Program-made: the position numbers and the translations under genes
In this document: positions 24,750 to 33,650 of the stretch, piece after piece
Position numbering within the stretch: the first letter of the stretch is position 1
How the letters are laid out: the number at the start of each line of letters is the position of its first letter
The notes under the pieces: model-generated
The model's input: only the letters and a program-made list of their open reading frames with translations
Databases searched by the model: none
What the model was told of the DNA's origin: nothing
Assembly: GCA_025358085.1 (NCBI GenBank)
Contig: JANYKT010000108.1
Location: 1 to 48,396, forward strand
Direction: 5' to 3'
Origin: Deltaproteobacteria bacterium
GTDB lineage: Bacteria; Myxococcota; Myxococcia; Myxococcales; 40CM-4-68-19
DNA: 48,396 nucleotides

Positions 24750-26120
24750 TTACGGGAGCAGCGCCGGGACCTCGGTTTGCAATCCGCCGCGGACCTCGAG
24801 CTTGCCCGCAATGATGCAGGCGTCGACCTCGCTGCGGATACCAAAGCGGCCCGCAAGATAGATTCCGGGCTCGATTGAAAAGCAGGTGTTGTCATTGTGC
24901 CGCCGTGTGTCGCGCGTCTCGAAGTTGTCGTTGTTGACGCCGTCTCCATGACCGTGCGTGTCGATGCTGTGGCCGGTGCGGTGAATGAATTGCGCTCCAT
25001 ATCCCGCTTGATCAATGACCGCGCGCGCCGCGTCGTCCACTTCGGCGCCAGTGGGAGCCCGCCCGAGCTCAAGCCGGGTTCGCAGGAAGGCAATGGCCGC
25101 GTCGCGTGCGGCGAAGACGATGGCGGCAACGCGCGCTACCTCCGCGGGGACGCGGTCACCGAGAAAATACACCTTCGTCAGATCTCCGTAGATATCGTGA
25201 GGACCATTGCCCAGCCGCGAGGAGTAATCGAGCAGCAGCACGCTGTTCTTGCCGGCGGTCGCCGAGCCGACCGGGCCGGGCCCGTAATGCGGATCGGCGG
25301 AGTGCGCGTCGACCTGCACGCCAGGCTGATCATCGATGAAGCCCTGCTCGCGCATCTTCTGGCCGGCGAACTCCTGCAGCTCGCGCTCGGTCGCGGGCTT
25401 TTGCTCGCGCACGCGCCGCGCCGCCTCTTGCGCCGTGGCCTCGATGATCTGCGCCAGCAAGTCCGTGGCACGCGCCTGCGATCGCAGCTCGTCGGGGCCC
25501 AGCGTGCTCTCGAGTTCGGCGACCAAAGACGCGCTCGAGACCACCTCCGGGCCGAGCGATCGGACCAGCTCGACAGTCCCGGCATCGGCGCGCGCGACCG
25601 TGGGGATCTCGTTGCGCGGTGAGTAATCCATTGCAATGCGCTTTTGCCCGCGAAGTATTGCGCCCAGCTCGCGGTCGCGCACCCGCCAGGCGGCATAGGT
25701 CACCGCGCGGCCCGGGACGCCGTCCAGCGAGCGCGGCTCGATGGCGTGGACCAGTCGTGAAGGCTGGCCGCGCGCCGGCACATAGCAATACCAGCGGCGC
25801 GAATGAGCCCCGTGCGAGCTATCGAGTCCGAGCATTCGATAGGCAATCGGATCCGAGCCGCGGAAGTCGAAGAAGAGCCAGCCGTCGAGCTTCTCGCGCG
25901 CAAGCGCCGCCTGGATCTGCTGGAGCCGCGCGGGCGACAGCCCCTGCGGCTCCGCGGCGACGGCCGCAACTGCGCCGGGAGCTGCCGCACCTGACTCGAG
26001 AGCGGGCAAGCCCGCGTCGGAAGCCTGCCGCTGCCCGACCTGCGGCGTCATGCTGGGCGGCGGCTGCGGAAGAGGCGGCGTCGGGATCTGCGCGAGCAGC
26101 AAGGCAAGGACGAGCAGCAT
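24750..26120 (-). CDS. Secreted M24-family metallopeptidase (Xaa-Pro aminopeptidase-like)
   Basis: 456 residues. MLLVLALLLAQ is a signal peptide, followed by a Pro/Ala-rich linker to about residue 60. A creatinase-like N-domain carries DGWLFFDFRGSDPIAYRML. The pita-bread catalytic domain retains the five metal ligands: Asp in LLLDYSSR, Asp in YGDLTKVYF, His in HRTGHSIDTHGHG, Glu in CFSIEPGIY and Glu in GIRSEVDA. This set defines M24 dinuclear enzymes, many of which remove N-terminal residues before proline. The signal peptide puts it outside the cytoplasm, which is unusual for PepP but common in this phylum. It diverges from the M20 hydrolase across a repeat-rich 400 bp gap. Confidence 0.85.
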   Translation of the reverse strand: MLLVLALLLAQIPTPPLPQPPPSMTPQVGQRQASDAGLPALESGAAAPGAVAAVAAEPQGLSPARLQQIQAALAREKLDGWLFFDFRGSDPIAYRMLGLDSSHGAHSRRWYCYVPARGQPSRLVHAIEPRSLDGVPGRAVTYAAWRVRDRELGAILRGQKRIAMDYSPRNEIPTVARADAGTVELVRSLGPEVVSSASLVAELESTLGPDELRSQARATDLLAQIIEATAQEAARRVREQKPATERELQEFAGQKMREQGFIDDQPGVQVDAHSADPHYGPGPVGSATAGKNSVLLLDYSSRLGNGPHDIYGDLTKVYFLGDRVPAEVARVAAIVFAARDAAIAFLRTRLELGRAPTGAEVDDAARAVIDQAGYGAQFIHRTGHSIDTHGHGDGVNNDNFETRDTRRHNDNTCFSIEPGIYLAGRFGIRSEVDACIIAGKLEVRGGLQTEVPALLP

Positions 26121-26228
26121 GCGCGTTGTCTAGCACCAACCAGGATTGGCGACCCGCCGGAGTGATGCTGAACGGGCGCCGGCAGAGTCCCGCGAGCCGG
26201 AGGGGGGACCGGGGCCTCGCGGGGCGAC

Positions 26229-26306
26229 CGTACGAAACGTACGCTTCGCACATCGCGATTGAACGATTCGTCGAGCCCGGATCGTACAGAACGTACGTTT
26301 CGTACG
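26229..26306. repeat. Long-arm CGTACG palindromic element, copy B
   Basis: Arms at 26229-26243 and 26292-26306 are 15 bp perfect reverse complements with core GTACGAAACGTACG. They enclose 48 bp. On the right, a second related unit (CGTACAGAACGTACG-like) abuts the arm, and the flank CCCGCCGGAGG resembles copies A and C. It is the most diverged copy. It lies in the 400 bp divergent gap (26121-26520) between two hydrolase genes, so it sits among promoter sequences. Confidence 0.8.
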
Positions 26307-26377
26307 AGTCCCGCCGGAGGACCTCCTCCACCCCCCGCCCGCCGGACCGCTCGCGGTAGCCACGAGACACGCCGCGG

Positions 26378-26471
26378 GGAGAAGCGCGCCGGGCCTCCGG
26401 GAGCGGTGCGGAGAAGCGCGCCGGGCCTCCGGGAGCGGCGCGGAGAAGCGCCGGGCCTCCGGGAGCGGCGC
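26378..26471 (+). repeat. Three-unit tandem repeat (32/32/30 bp)
   Basis: Units start at 26378, 26410 and 26442 with consensus GGAGAAGCGCGCCGGGCC then TCCGGGAGCGGCGC; the third lacks 2 bp. No unique spacers separate the units, so this is a simple tandem array. It ends about 50 bp before the M20 gene. The rest of the 26121-26520 gap, besides this and palindrome B, shows no gene; promoters for both divergent genes should lie here. Confidence 0.85.
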
Positions 26472-26520
26472 GCTCAGGTCGGCTTGACAACCGCTGCCTC
26501 TCGGCGCGGATCTTCGAGTC

Positions 26521-27801
26521 ATGCTGATTGCGCTCCTGCTCGCCGCCGCTCCGTTGCCCGGTCTCGACAAGCTCTATCCCGACCTGGACTCGCTCTATCT
26601 GGACCTGCACCAGTCGCCCGAGCTTTCGTTCCACGAGGAGAAATCGGCGGCAAAGGTCGCCGACAAGCTGCGCCGCGCGGGCTTCGAGGTCACGACCGGG
26701 GTCGGAAAGACCGGCGTGGTCGGCCTGCTCCGCAACGGCCCGGGCCCGACAGTCATGCTCCGCACCGACCTCGACGCGCTGCCGGTGCTGGAGAAGACCG
26801 GGCTCTCGTTTGCCAGCAAGGTCACGGCCAGGAATGATGCTGGCGAGACCGTGCCGGTCATGCACGCCTGCGGGCACGACGTTCATATGACGTCTTGGGT
26901 GGGCGCGGCCACGCTGCTCGCGCAGCAGCGCGACCAGTGGCACGGGACGCTGATCATGGTCGGCCAGCCCGCCGAGGAGACCGTCGGCGGCGCCACTGCG
27001 ATGCTGGGCGAAGGGCTCTATAAGAAATGGCCCAAGCCGGATTACGCGGTGGCGGTGCACGATACCCCCGATATCGCGTCAGGCAGTGTCGCGATCGTCC
27101 CGGGACCGGCGCTCGCCAATGTCGATACCGTCGAGATCACCATTCATGGCCGCGGCTCGCACGGCGCGAAACCGCAGGCATCGATTGATCCGATCGTCAT
27201 CGCCGCGAGCACCGTGCTGCGATTACAGACCATCGTCTCGCGCGAACTGAATCCACTTGATCCGGCGGTGGTGACGGTCGGCTCCATTCACGCCGGCACC
27301 AAGTCGAACATCATCCCCGACGAGGCAAAGCTGCAGATCACGGTCCGCTCTTATAAGGACGAGGTACAGAAACATATCCTCACCTCGATTGCGCGCATCG
27401 CGAAAGCCGAGGCCGCGGCGGCGGGCGCGACGCAGGAACCGACCGTCTGGATCGACCCGCACAACGCGCATGCGACCGTGAATGATCCGGCGCTGTCCCA
27501 GCGGCTCTCGGCTGCGCTCGCGCGCGGACTCGGTGCTGCAAGCGTAGTGGAATTCTCTCCGCAGATGGTGGCCGAGGACTTCAGCGAATATGGCCGCGCC
27601 GGTGTGCCAGCGGTGCTCATCTGGGTGGGGGCCTCGCCGGAAGCAAAGCTCGCCCAGTCACGCGCGAGCGGAACGCCGCTGCCTTCCTTGCACTCCTCCG
27701 GATTCTTCCCCGACCGCGAGCGCACCATCCGCACCGCGGTCTCGGCATTGACCTACTCCGCCCTCGACCTCTTCTCGGCCCACGCTCCCGCGCCGCGCTG
27801 A
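26521..27801 (+). CDS. Secreted M20-family amidohydrolase (hippurate/IAA-amino-acid hydrolase type)
   Basis: 426 residues. The N-terminal hydrophobic stretch MLIALLLAAAPLPG is a probable signal peptide. Metal ligands occur as His115-Ala-Cys117-Gly-His119-Asp in MHACGHDVHMT, Glu-Glu in VGQPAEETVGG, and the later AVHDTPDIASG (replacing the usual H-x-x-P-x-x-P-x-G). The dimerisation domain carries HGRGSHGAKPQASIDPI, then PQMVAEDFSEYG and the C-terminal LHSSGFFPDRERTIRTA. The pattern fits carboxypeptidase Ss1/amidohydrolase M20D enzymes that cleave N-acyl amino acids. In most relatives the third motif is LH or AHV; AVHDTP keeps the His. The substrate is unknown. Confidence 0.87.
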   Translation: MLIALLLAAAPLPGLDKLYPDLDSLYLDLHQSPELSFHEEKSAAKVADKLRRAGFEVTTGVGKTGVVGLLRNGPGPTVMLRTDLDALPVLEKTGLSFASKVTARNDAGETVPVMHACGHDVHMTSWVGAATLLAQQRDQWHGTLIMVGQPAEETVGGATAMLGEGLYKKWPKPDYAVAVHDTPDIASGSVAIVPGPALANVDTVEITIHGRGSHGAKPQASIDPIVIAASTVLRLQTIVSRELNPLDPAVVTVGSIHAGTKSNIIPDEAKLQITVRSYKDEVQKHILTSIARIAKAEAAAAGATQEPTVWIDPHNAHATVNDPALSQRLSAALARGLGAASVVEFSPQMVAEDFSEYGRAGVPAVLIWVGASPEAKLAQSRASGTPLPSLHSSGFFPDRERTIRTAVSALTYSALDLFSAHAPAPR

Positions 27802-27821
27802 GAGTGCCTCGTGCAGGCGAG

Positions 27822-28571
27822 CTACGCGCCCTTCGGGCCTTGGCCGGTAAAGGCGTCTTCCTTGTCGCGGAACAGCACATTGAAGGTGGTCAGTGAGCCA
27901 TAGCAGCCGGTAATATAGGCCTGCATGTCGACCTTCTCTGCGTCGGTCAGCCTGGGATTCGAATTGAGCTTCTGCTCGAGCACCCTGAGCTTGTCGCGAA
28001 TCATGACGACCTTATGAAAGAGCGCTTCTAAAGGCAGCTCCTTGGCCTGCAGCGCCGGGTCGAGCGGCTTGAGCACAGCGGTGCCGCCCTCCCATTTAGG
28101 GGCCAGCGGAGCGAGGCCGCCGCGCTCTTCGTCCATCGCCTCGCGGATTAAGTCCTTGAGCTCTTCGCGGGTCATGTCCAGTACTCCACAAGGGCCATCG
28201 GGGATGCGCGGGCGCGGCGGCGCGGGAGATCGATAGAAGGCGCGGGTCGCTTTGGGCGCGTTGCCCGCGGCGCGTGCGATCTGCAGCGCGACCGGAATGG
28301 CGCTGTCGGTCGCCCGGCCGCGCGAATCGAGCGCACCCGCGCGCGGCACATAGGAATCGCAGATGGGCGCGGTGCAGGGGAATTCGCCGCGGTCGGTGCG
28401 GATGCGGCAGGTTCCGGCGAGCAGGCCGCGCTGGACGTCGAGGACCCGGTACACCACGCAGGTGCCGCAGATGGGACCGTAGGCGCAGATGCGGCCGATC
28501 TCGGAAGGATCGGAGACGCAGTCCTCGACATCGGGGCAGTCCTGCTTCGGCGGCGGGAGGCGAGGTTCCAT
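27822..28571 (-). CDS. Cysteine-rich protein of unknown function
   Basis: 249 residues; not assigned to a family. The N-terminal half is rich in paired cysteines: DCPDVEDC, ICAYGPICGTC, GTCRIRTDRGEFPC, TAPICDSY. This suggests a metal cluster or zinc site. A Pro/Arg-rich linker (about 112-128) leads to a C-terminal helical half starting MTREELKDLIREAMDEE, with a coiled-coil-like stretch LFHKVVMIRDKLRVLEQKLNSN. There is no signal peptide, so it is likely cytoplasmic. The C-terminal half, starting at an internal Met, could be a separate module. It converges with the M20 gene (20 bp gap). The 90 bp on its 5' side carry a repeat half-copy. Confidence 0.6.
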   Translation of the reverse strand: MEPRLPPPKQDCPDVEDCVSDPSEIGRICAYGPICGTCVVYRVLDVQRGLLAGTCRIRTDRGEFPCTAPICDSYVPRAGALDSRGRATDSAIPVALQIARAAGNAPKATRAFYRSPAPPRPRIPDGPCGVLDMTREELKDLIREAMDEERGGLAPLAPKWEGGTAVLKPLDPALQAKELPLEALFHKVVMIRDKLRVLEQKLNSNPRLTDAEKVDMQAYITGCYGSLTTFNVLFRDKEDAFTGQGPKGA

Positions 28572-28642
28572 GCGGGCCGAGCAGATCGCCTGATGCCGCG
28601 CGCGACGTCAAGGGCGGCATGTCGAGGCGGGCCACGAAATGG

Positions 28643-28656
28643 GTATGGTGTCCCCA
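28643..28656 (-). repeat. Half copy of the TGGGGACACCATAC repeat
   Basis: Read on the minus strand as TGGGGACACCATAC followed by CCATTT. It is a single half-element in the 90 bp gap between two minus-strand genes, 6 bp beyond the stop of the amidohydrolase gene. See 4532-4600 for the complete form. Confidence 0.7.
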
Positions 28657-28661
28657 TATTA

Positions 28662-30236
28662 TTAAGCGTGCTCGACCTGGCCCTCGACTACGGTGGCGAC
28701 AACGGGGACGGTGGGCAGCTCCTCGGCGGGGACCGCGAAAAGGTCGCGGCCGAAGACGGTGAGGTCCGCGTCCATGCCCTCGCGGATGACGCCGCGGCGA
28801 TTCTCGGCGAACTCGGCGTAGGCCGCGCCGGTGGTGAAGCCGCGCAGGGCGTCCTCGCGGGAGAGCCGCTGCTCGGGCATCCAGACGCCGCCGACAGAAG
28901 TCTTGCGCGTGACCGCGGCGCGCAGGCCGAGGCGCGGGTCGAAGCTCTCGATCGGAAAGTCCGACCCGAACGCGAGCGGCACCCCGGCATCGAGCACGGT
29001 CCTCCACGCATACGCGCCGCGCTGGCGCTCGTTGCCGCGGCCCAGGCGCTCCTCGGCCCAGGGGCCGTCGCTGGTGGCGTGGGTCGGCTGCATCGACGCG
29101 ATCGCGCCCGAGCGCTTGAGCAGCGGCAAGTCGCGGTGCCGCAGGATCTGCAGATGTTCCGCGCGCGGACGCAGCTCGCGCGGGACGCGGGCGAACGCCT
29201 CCAGCACCACGTTGCAAGCCTTGTCTCCGATACAATGCACGCTGGGCTGGAAGCCGTGCGCGGCCACCAGCGTGATGCGCTCCGCGAGGTCCGCGGGCTC
29301 CATCAGCCACAAGCCGACATTGCCGCTGTCGTCATTATAAGGCTCGAACATCGCGGCCCCGCGGCTGCCGAGCGCGCCGTCGGCGAACAGCTTCACCGAG
29401 CGCACCGTGAGTTTCCCGATGCTCTGCTGGCTGCGCCAATGGACCATCTGCTCGACCAGCCGCTCGCGCGGGACCTGCCCATCGATCATTGCGTAAACGC
29501 GCAATGCGAGTTCATTGGAGAGTGCGAGTTTGCGATAGGCCTCCAGCGCCTCCGGGCTCGCGGCCGCGTCGTGGACGCCCGTGAGTCCGGCCGCGGAGAG
29601 ATCGCTGAAGGAGCGCAGAATCGATAGCTCGCACTCGCTGGCAGTCGGTCGCGGAATGGCATTGCGGACGAGGTCCATCGCGTTGTCGATCAAGACGCCG
29701 CTGGCCGATCCGTTCGAGCGCCGCACGATCTTGCCGCCGGCCGGATCAGGCGTTGAGTCCGTAATGCCCGCGCGCCGCAGCGCCGCCTCGTTACACCAGA
29801 TGGCGTGAACGTCGACGCGGCTGAGCACGACCGGGTGCAGCGGCACTTCCTGCGACAACCGCGCGCCCTCAGGGAAGGCGCGGCGAGGCCAACCATTCTG
29901 GTCCCAGCCACTGCCGAGCAGCCAGTTGCCCTCGGGCTCGACGGATGCCCGCGCCACCACGCGCGCGACGCACTCCTCCTCGCTGCGTGCGCCCGCGAGC
30001 CGCACCTGCGCGAGCGTCCGGCCGTGCAGCGCCGGGTGGCCGTGGGCGTCGACCATCCCGGGCACCGCGCAGCCGGCGCCGACGCTGACCACCTGCACGT
30101 CGGGCATGGCCTCGCGCTCGCATTGCTCGAGTGTGCCGACGCGAACAAAGCGGCCCCCGCGCACCAGCGCCGCCTGCGCCTTGGGCCGTGCAGGATCGAG
30201 CGTATAGAGAGTGCCTTCCACGAGGAGGTCGGGCAT
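28662..30236 (-). CDS. Amidohydrolase-3 family metal-dependent hydrolase (YtcJ-like)
   Basis: 524 residues. It has the composite beta-sandwich/TIM-barrel layout of amidohydrolases: N-terminal strand region (LLVEGTLYTLDPARP), VPGMVDAHGHPALHG carrying the first H-x-H metal pair, GSGWDQNGWP, GVHDAAASPEAL, KLFADGALGSRGAAM, then HCIGDKACNVVLEAF and EHLQILRHRDLPLL with further His ligands. Metal-binding LAFGSDFPIESFDPRLGL and the closing GMDADLTVFGRDLF follow. These are YtcJ-type signatures. Members hydrolyse amide bonds of varied small molecules, and the substrate cannot be read here. No signal peptide. It diverges from the M50B gene with 61 bp between. Confidence 0.85.
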   Translation of the reverse strand: MPDLLVEGTLYTLDPARPKAQAALVRGGRFVRVGTLEQCEREAMPDVQVVSVGAGCAVPGMVDAHGHPALHGRTLAQVRLAGARSEEECVARVVARASVEPEGNWLLGSGWDQNGWPRRAFPEGARLSQEVPLHPVVLSRVDVHAIWCNEAALRRAGITDSTPDPAGGKIVRRSNGSASGVLIDNAMDLVRNAIPRPTASECELSILRSFSDLSAAGLTGVHDAAASPEALEAYRKLALSNELALRVYAMIDGQVPRERLVEQMVHWRSQQSIGKLTVRSVKLFADGALGSRGAAMFEPYNDDSGNVGLWLMEPADLAERITLVAAHGFQPSVHCIGDKACNVVLEAFARVPRELRPRAEHLQILRHRDLPLLKRSGAIASMQPTHATSDGPWAEERLGRGNERQRGAYAWRTVLDAGVPLAFGSDFPIESFDPRLGLRAAVTRKTSVGGVWMPEQRLSREDALRGFTTGAAYAEFAENRRGVIREGMDADLTVFGRDLFAVPAEELPTVPVVATVVEGQVEHA

Positions 30237-30297
30237 GGGCGAGCCAATAGCAGGGTTCAGTGAAAGATCGGAGCCTGCGCTGCGTACGTCGTCTCCT

Positions 30298-30984
30298 ATG
30301 GGGAACCGCTTCGATGGCCGCCTGCTCTTCGCGCTGGCAGCGAGCGCCGCGGTGGGCGTGTTCTTCTGGCACGCCTGGCCGCTCTATCCATTCAAGTTGC
30401 TGGTGGTGCTGATGCACGAAAGCGGGCACGCGGTGGCCACGCTGCTGGTCGGCGGCTCGGTCGACCGCATCTCCATCAGCCCCGACGAGGGCGGTGTAAC
30501 CTTCTCGCGCTACGCGCCGGGACTGGTCCGCGAAGTCATCATCTCCAGCGCGGGCTATGTCGGGTCGGTCGTCTCCGGCTGCGTGCTCCTGTTCACGGCG
30601 GCGAAGGCGAAGGAGGCGCGCTGGCCGCTCATCGCGCTCGCCGGCTGGACGGCGATCGTGACCGTCCTCTGGGTGCGCGACGGCTTCACGCTGCTCTTCG
30701 TCGGTTGCTCAACTCTGGTGCTCGGGCTGATCGCGCGCTTCGGGCCGCAGCTCATGCGCCGCGGGCTGCTTGTCTTTCTGGCGGCTTTCTCGGTCTGCTA
30801 TGCGCTGTACGATATCAAAGACGATCTCCTGCATCTGTCGAGTTTCTCCGGCAAGACTGACGCCGATGCGCTCGCGCATGCGACGCTGATCCCCGCCATT
30901 GTCTGGGCGGTCGCCTGGGGCGCGCTCTCCGTCCTGCTGGTGGCGCTGACCTTGCGGCGCATCTTCATGGAACGGACCGCCTGA
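30298..30984 (+). CDS. M50B-like membrane metallopeptidase
   Basis: 228 residues from ATG 30298; earlier in-frame starts overlap the divergent gene. The first membrane segment precedes VLMHESGHAVATLLVGG, where His40-Glu41-x-x-His44 is the zinc motif within a hydrophobic helix. SISPDEGGVTFSRYAP follows, then several hydrophobic helices (about 85-165 and 195-222). This matches the Peptidase_M50B group of small multi-pass proteins; the second metal ligand (usually an Asp near the C-terminal helix) is not certain. It could be an intramembrane protease or an inactive relative. The substrate is unknown, and it is followed after 43 bp by the M3 peptidase. Confidence 0.75.
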   Translation: MGNRFDGRLLFALAASAAVGVFFWHAWPLYPFKLLVVLMHESGHAVATLLVGGSVDRISISPDEGGVTFSRYAPGLVREVIISSAGYVGSVVSGCVLLFTAAKAKEARWPLIALAGWTAIVTVLWVRDGFTLLFVGCSTLVLGLIARFGPQLMRRGLLVFLAAFSVCYALYDIKDDLLHLSSFSGKTDADALAHATLIPAIVWAVAWGALSVLLVALTLRRIFMERTA

Positions 30985-31027
30985 TATAGGACGGACAGCC
31001 TGACTACAGTGATGTCAAGGAGCGTTC

Positions 31028-33169
31028 ATGACCTCTCGCCGGATCTTGATTGTCTGTTCGCTTGCTCTCTTCGCCTGCGCCTCCACGCAGAAGCCCAGCG
31101 TGTCGAATCCATTCCTGCAAAAAAGCTCTCTTCCGTTCCACTACCCGGAATTCGACAAGATCCATGACTCGGACTACGTGCCCGCCTTCGAGGCCGGCAT
31201 GGCCGAGCACCTCCGGGAAGTCCAGGCCATCGCGCACGCCCCCTCCGCGCCGACCTTCGAGAACACGGTCGTCGCGCTCGAAGAGGCCGGCCGCGTCTTG
31301 CAACGCGTACAGACCGTGTTCAGCGCGTTGAGTGCCGCGAACACGGATCCGGAGATGCAGAAGATCGAGGCGCAGATGGCGCCGCGGCTGGCTGCGCATC
31401 GCGACGAGATCCTTCTTGATCCGGCTCTCTTCGCGCGCGTCGACAGCGTCTACCAGAAGCGCGCCCAATCCGGCCTGGACCCGGAGTCCACGCAACTCAT
31501 TGAGCGCTACGAGGTCCAGTTCGTGCGGGCCGGGGCGCAGTTGTCGCAGAAAGACGAGCTCAGGAAGATCAATCAGGAGCTCTCTTCCCTGACGACGAAG
31601 TTCCGCCAGAACACGCTTAAGGCGACCAAAGAGAACGCGGTAGTCGTCGATGCGGTTCAGGAACTCGACGGCCTCTCGCGGGAGCAGATCGGCGCCGCGG
31701 CGGAGGCCGCCAAGGCTCGCAAGCTCGAGGGAAAGTACGTCCTCGCGCTGCAGAACACGACGATGCAGCCATCGCTGCGAGACCTGACGAACCGCGCATT
31801 CCGGAAGCGCCTCTTCGAGGCCTCGGTGTCACGCAGCCTGGGCGGCGATGCGGACAACACCAGCATCGTCTCGCGCATCCTCTCGCTGCGGGCCCGGAAG
31901 GCGGCGCTTTTCGGGAAGCAGAATTGGGCGCTCTATACGCTCGAAGAGGAGACCGCGGGCACGCCTGGCGCAGTCAACAAGATGCTCGGTGAGCTCGCGC
32001 CCGCGGCGGTCGCGAAGGCGAAGAAGGACGGCGCCGACCTGCAGGCGATCATCGATTCGGAGGCGAAGGCGGCCGGGACACAGAGCTTCCCGCTGGCACC
32101 CTGGGATTGGGAGTTCTATGCGCAGAAGCTACGGCGGCAGCGCTACAACTTCGACGAAGCTGCGGTGAAACCATACTTCGAGTTGAATCGCGTTCTCCAG
32201 GATGGCCTCTTTTACGCGGCCAATCAGCTTTACGGGATCAGCTTCCGGGAACGTCGCGACCTGCCCGTCTACCAGCCGGACGTGCGCGTGTTCGACGTGA
32301 TCGATGCGGGCGGGTCGCAGCTTGGCCTGTTCATCGGCGACTATTACAAGCGCGATAACAAGCAGGGCGGTGCGTGGATGAACTCGTATGTGTCGCAGTC
32401 GGGCCTGCTCGGCGAGAAGCCGGTCGCGGCGAACCACCTCAATATCCCCAAGCCACCCGAGGGCCAGCCGACTCTGCTCACCTTCGACGAGGTGACGACG
32501 CTCTTCCACGAGTTTGGCCACGCCTTGCACGGCCTCTTCAACAAGGCGAAGTATCCGCTGCTCGCGGGCAGCGCGCCGCGCGACTGGGTCGAGTTTCCCT
32601 CGCAGTTCAATGAAATGTGGGCGCGCGATCCAAAGGTCCTGGCGCACTTTGCCCGGCACTACCAGACCGGGGAGGCGATGCCGCAGGCGCTTCTCGAGAA
32701 GGTAAAGAGCTCGCAGAATTTCGAATCGGGTTTCAAGACGATGGAATACCTTGAGGCTGCGATGCTCGACCAGTTGTGGCACCAGCTCCCGGCGACCGAG
32801 ATCCCCCAGGAAGGCGGAGAGGTGGCGGCGTTCGACGACGTAGCGCTGCAGAAGGCCGGCGTCCTCTTTCCGCCGGTCCCGCCGCGCTATCACACCGCGT
32901 ACTTCTCGCACATCTTCTCCAGCGGATACTCGGCCGCCTATTACGCGTATATCTGGAGTGAAGTGCTGGCGCGCGATAGCGGGCAATGGTTCACCCAGCA
33001 CGGCGGGATGACCCGCGCGAACGGGGACGCGTTTCGGGACAAGATCCTCTCGCGCGGGCGGACCCAGGAGCCCGAAGTGCTGTTCGAGAACTTCTACGGA
33101 GGGCCGCCGCAGATCGGGCCGCTGCTCGAGTACCGCGGGCTCTCCACATCGCCGAAGTCAGAACGGTAG
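31028..33169 (+). CDS. M3-family metallopeptidase (peptidyl-dipeptidase Dcp-like), lipoprotein
   Basis: 713 residues, the usual Dcp/oligopeptidase A size. MTSRRILIVCSLALFAC has a lipobox-like LFAC with Cys17, so the enzyme is probably a lipoprotein, whereas classical Dcp is cytoplasmic or periplasmic without a lipid. Family blocks: AHAPSAPTFENTVVALE near the N-terminus, the long helical region, then LLTFDEVTTLFHEFGHALHGL with zinc motif HEFGH at 494-498 and the downstream Glu in WVEFPSQFNEMWA. The C-terminal Tyr-rich substrate loop is SSGYSAAYYAYIWSEVLARD. It cleaves short peptides, typically releasing C-terminal dipeptides. Confidence 0.93.
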   Translation: MTSRRILIVCSLALFACASTQKPSVSNPFLQKSSLPFHYPEFDKIHDSDYVPAFEAGMAEHLREVQAIAHAPSAPTFENTVVALEEAGRVLQRVQTVFSALSAANTDPEMQKIEAQMAPRLAAHRDEILLDPALFARVDSVYQKRAQSGLDPESTQLIERYEVQFVRAGAQLSQKDELRKINQELSSLTTKFRQNTLKATKENAVVVDAVQELDGLSREQIGAAAEAAKARKLEGKYVLALQNTTMQPSLRDLTNRAFRKRLFEASVSRSLGGDADNTSIVSRILSLRARKAALFGKQNWALYTLEEETAGTPGAVNKMLGELAPAAVAKAKKDGADLQAIIDSEAKAAGTQSFPLAPWDWEFYAQKLRRQRYNFDEAAVKPYFELNRVLQDGLFYAANQLYGISFRERRDLPVYQPDVRVFDVIDAGGSQLGLFIGDYYKRDNKQGGAWMNSYVSQSGLLGEKPVAANHLNIPKPPEGQPTLLTFDEVTTLFHEFGHALHGLFNKAKYPLLAGSAPRDWVEFPSQFNEMWARDPKVLAHFARHYQTGEAMPQALLEKVKSSQNFESGFKTMEYLEAAMLDQLWHQLPATEIPQEGGEVAAFDDVALQKAGVLFPPVPPRYHTAYFSHIFSSGYSAAYYAYIWSEVLARDSGQWFTQHGGMTRANGDAFRDKILSRGRTQEPEVLFENFYGGPPQIGPLLEYRGLSTSPKSER

Positions 33170-33206
33170 TTCGTGGCCCGAGCGCCAATCTGGTGGTCCG
33201 CACAGA

Positions 33207-33650
33207 ATGCGAGCAATCTCCTTGGCTCTCGTCGGTTCTCTGCTTGCCTCTCAGGGTTGCGTTTCGTTCGTATACTCGCGGTTCAAGCCCGAACGACCGG
33301 CTGAGAGGTCAGACGAAGCCTGTTCCGACCGGCCGCCCTTTGCGGACGGAATCCTCGCGCTGCTTCTCGGCATCGGCGGCCTGGCGGTAGATGGCCTGAG
33401 TTCAGGGTTTTCTGATTTGTGTGGGAAATCTCCAAACGATCCCAAGTGCCAGGCTCACGTTGCGCCTTACGTCCCCGCGATAATCGCAGTGCCCGCTTTG
33501 AAGAGCGGACCAAGCCCGGAGAGCGCTGCGCCGCGCCAACAGGGCTCGCAAGGTGGAATTGCCTCCAGTGTGCCTGGGACGGGCGCAGGAGCTCGCGAGA
33601 TGCCGTGGTATTCATTGATTATGATCCATTCGAGTTGCACATTAGAAAGC
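33207..33650 (+). CDS. Short lipoprotein-like open frame without its own stop
   Basis: From ATG 33207 the translation starts MRAISLALVGSLLASQGC, a signal peptide with a weak lipobox, then SFVYSRFKPERP, a hydrophobic segment ILALLLGIGGLAVDGLSSGF and a cysteine pair region DLCGKSPNDPKC. After about residue 105 the composition turns non-protein-like. The frame runs without a stop through an AT-richer spacer into the HNH pseudogene that starts at 33651. I read this as a small exported protein gene that has lost its stop codon, or whose real end lies near 33520. True fusion to the HNH part seems unlikely because a secreted signal makes no sense on it. Not a recognised family. Confidence 0.45.

Noticed and set aside
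26378-26471. CRISPR array
   Set aside because: Units are contiguous without unique spacers and there are no cas genes; it is a simple tandem repeat.
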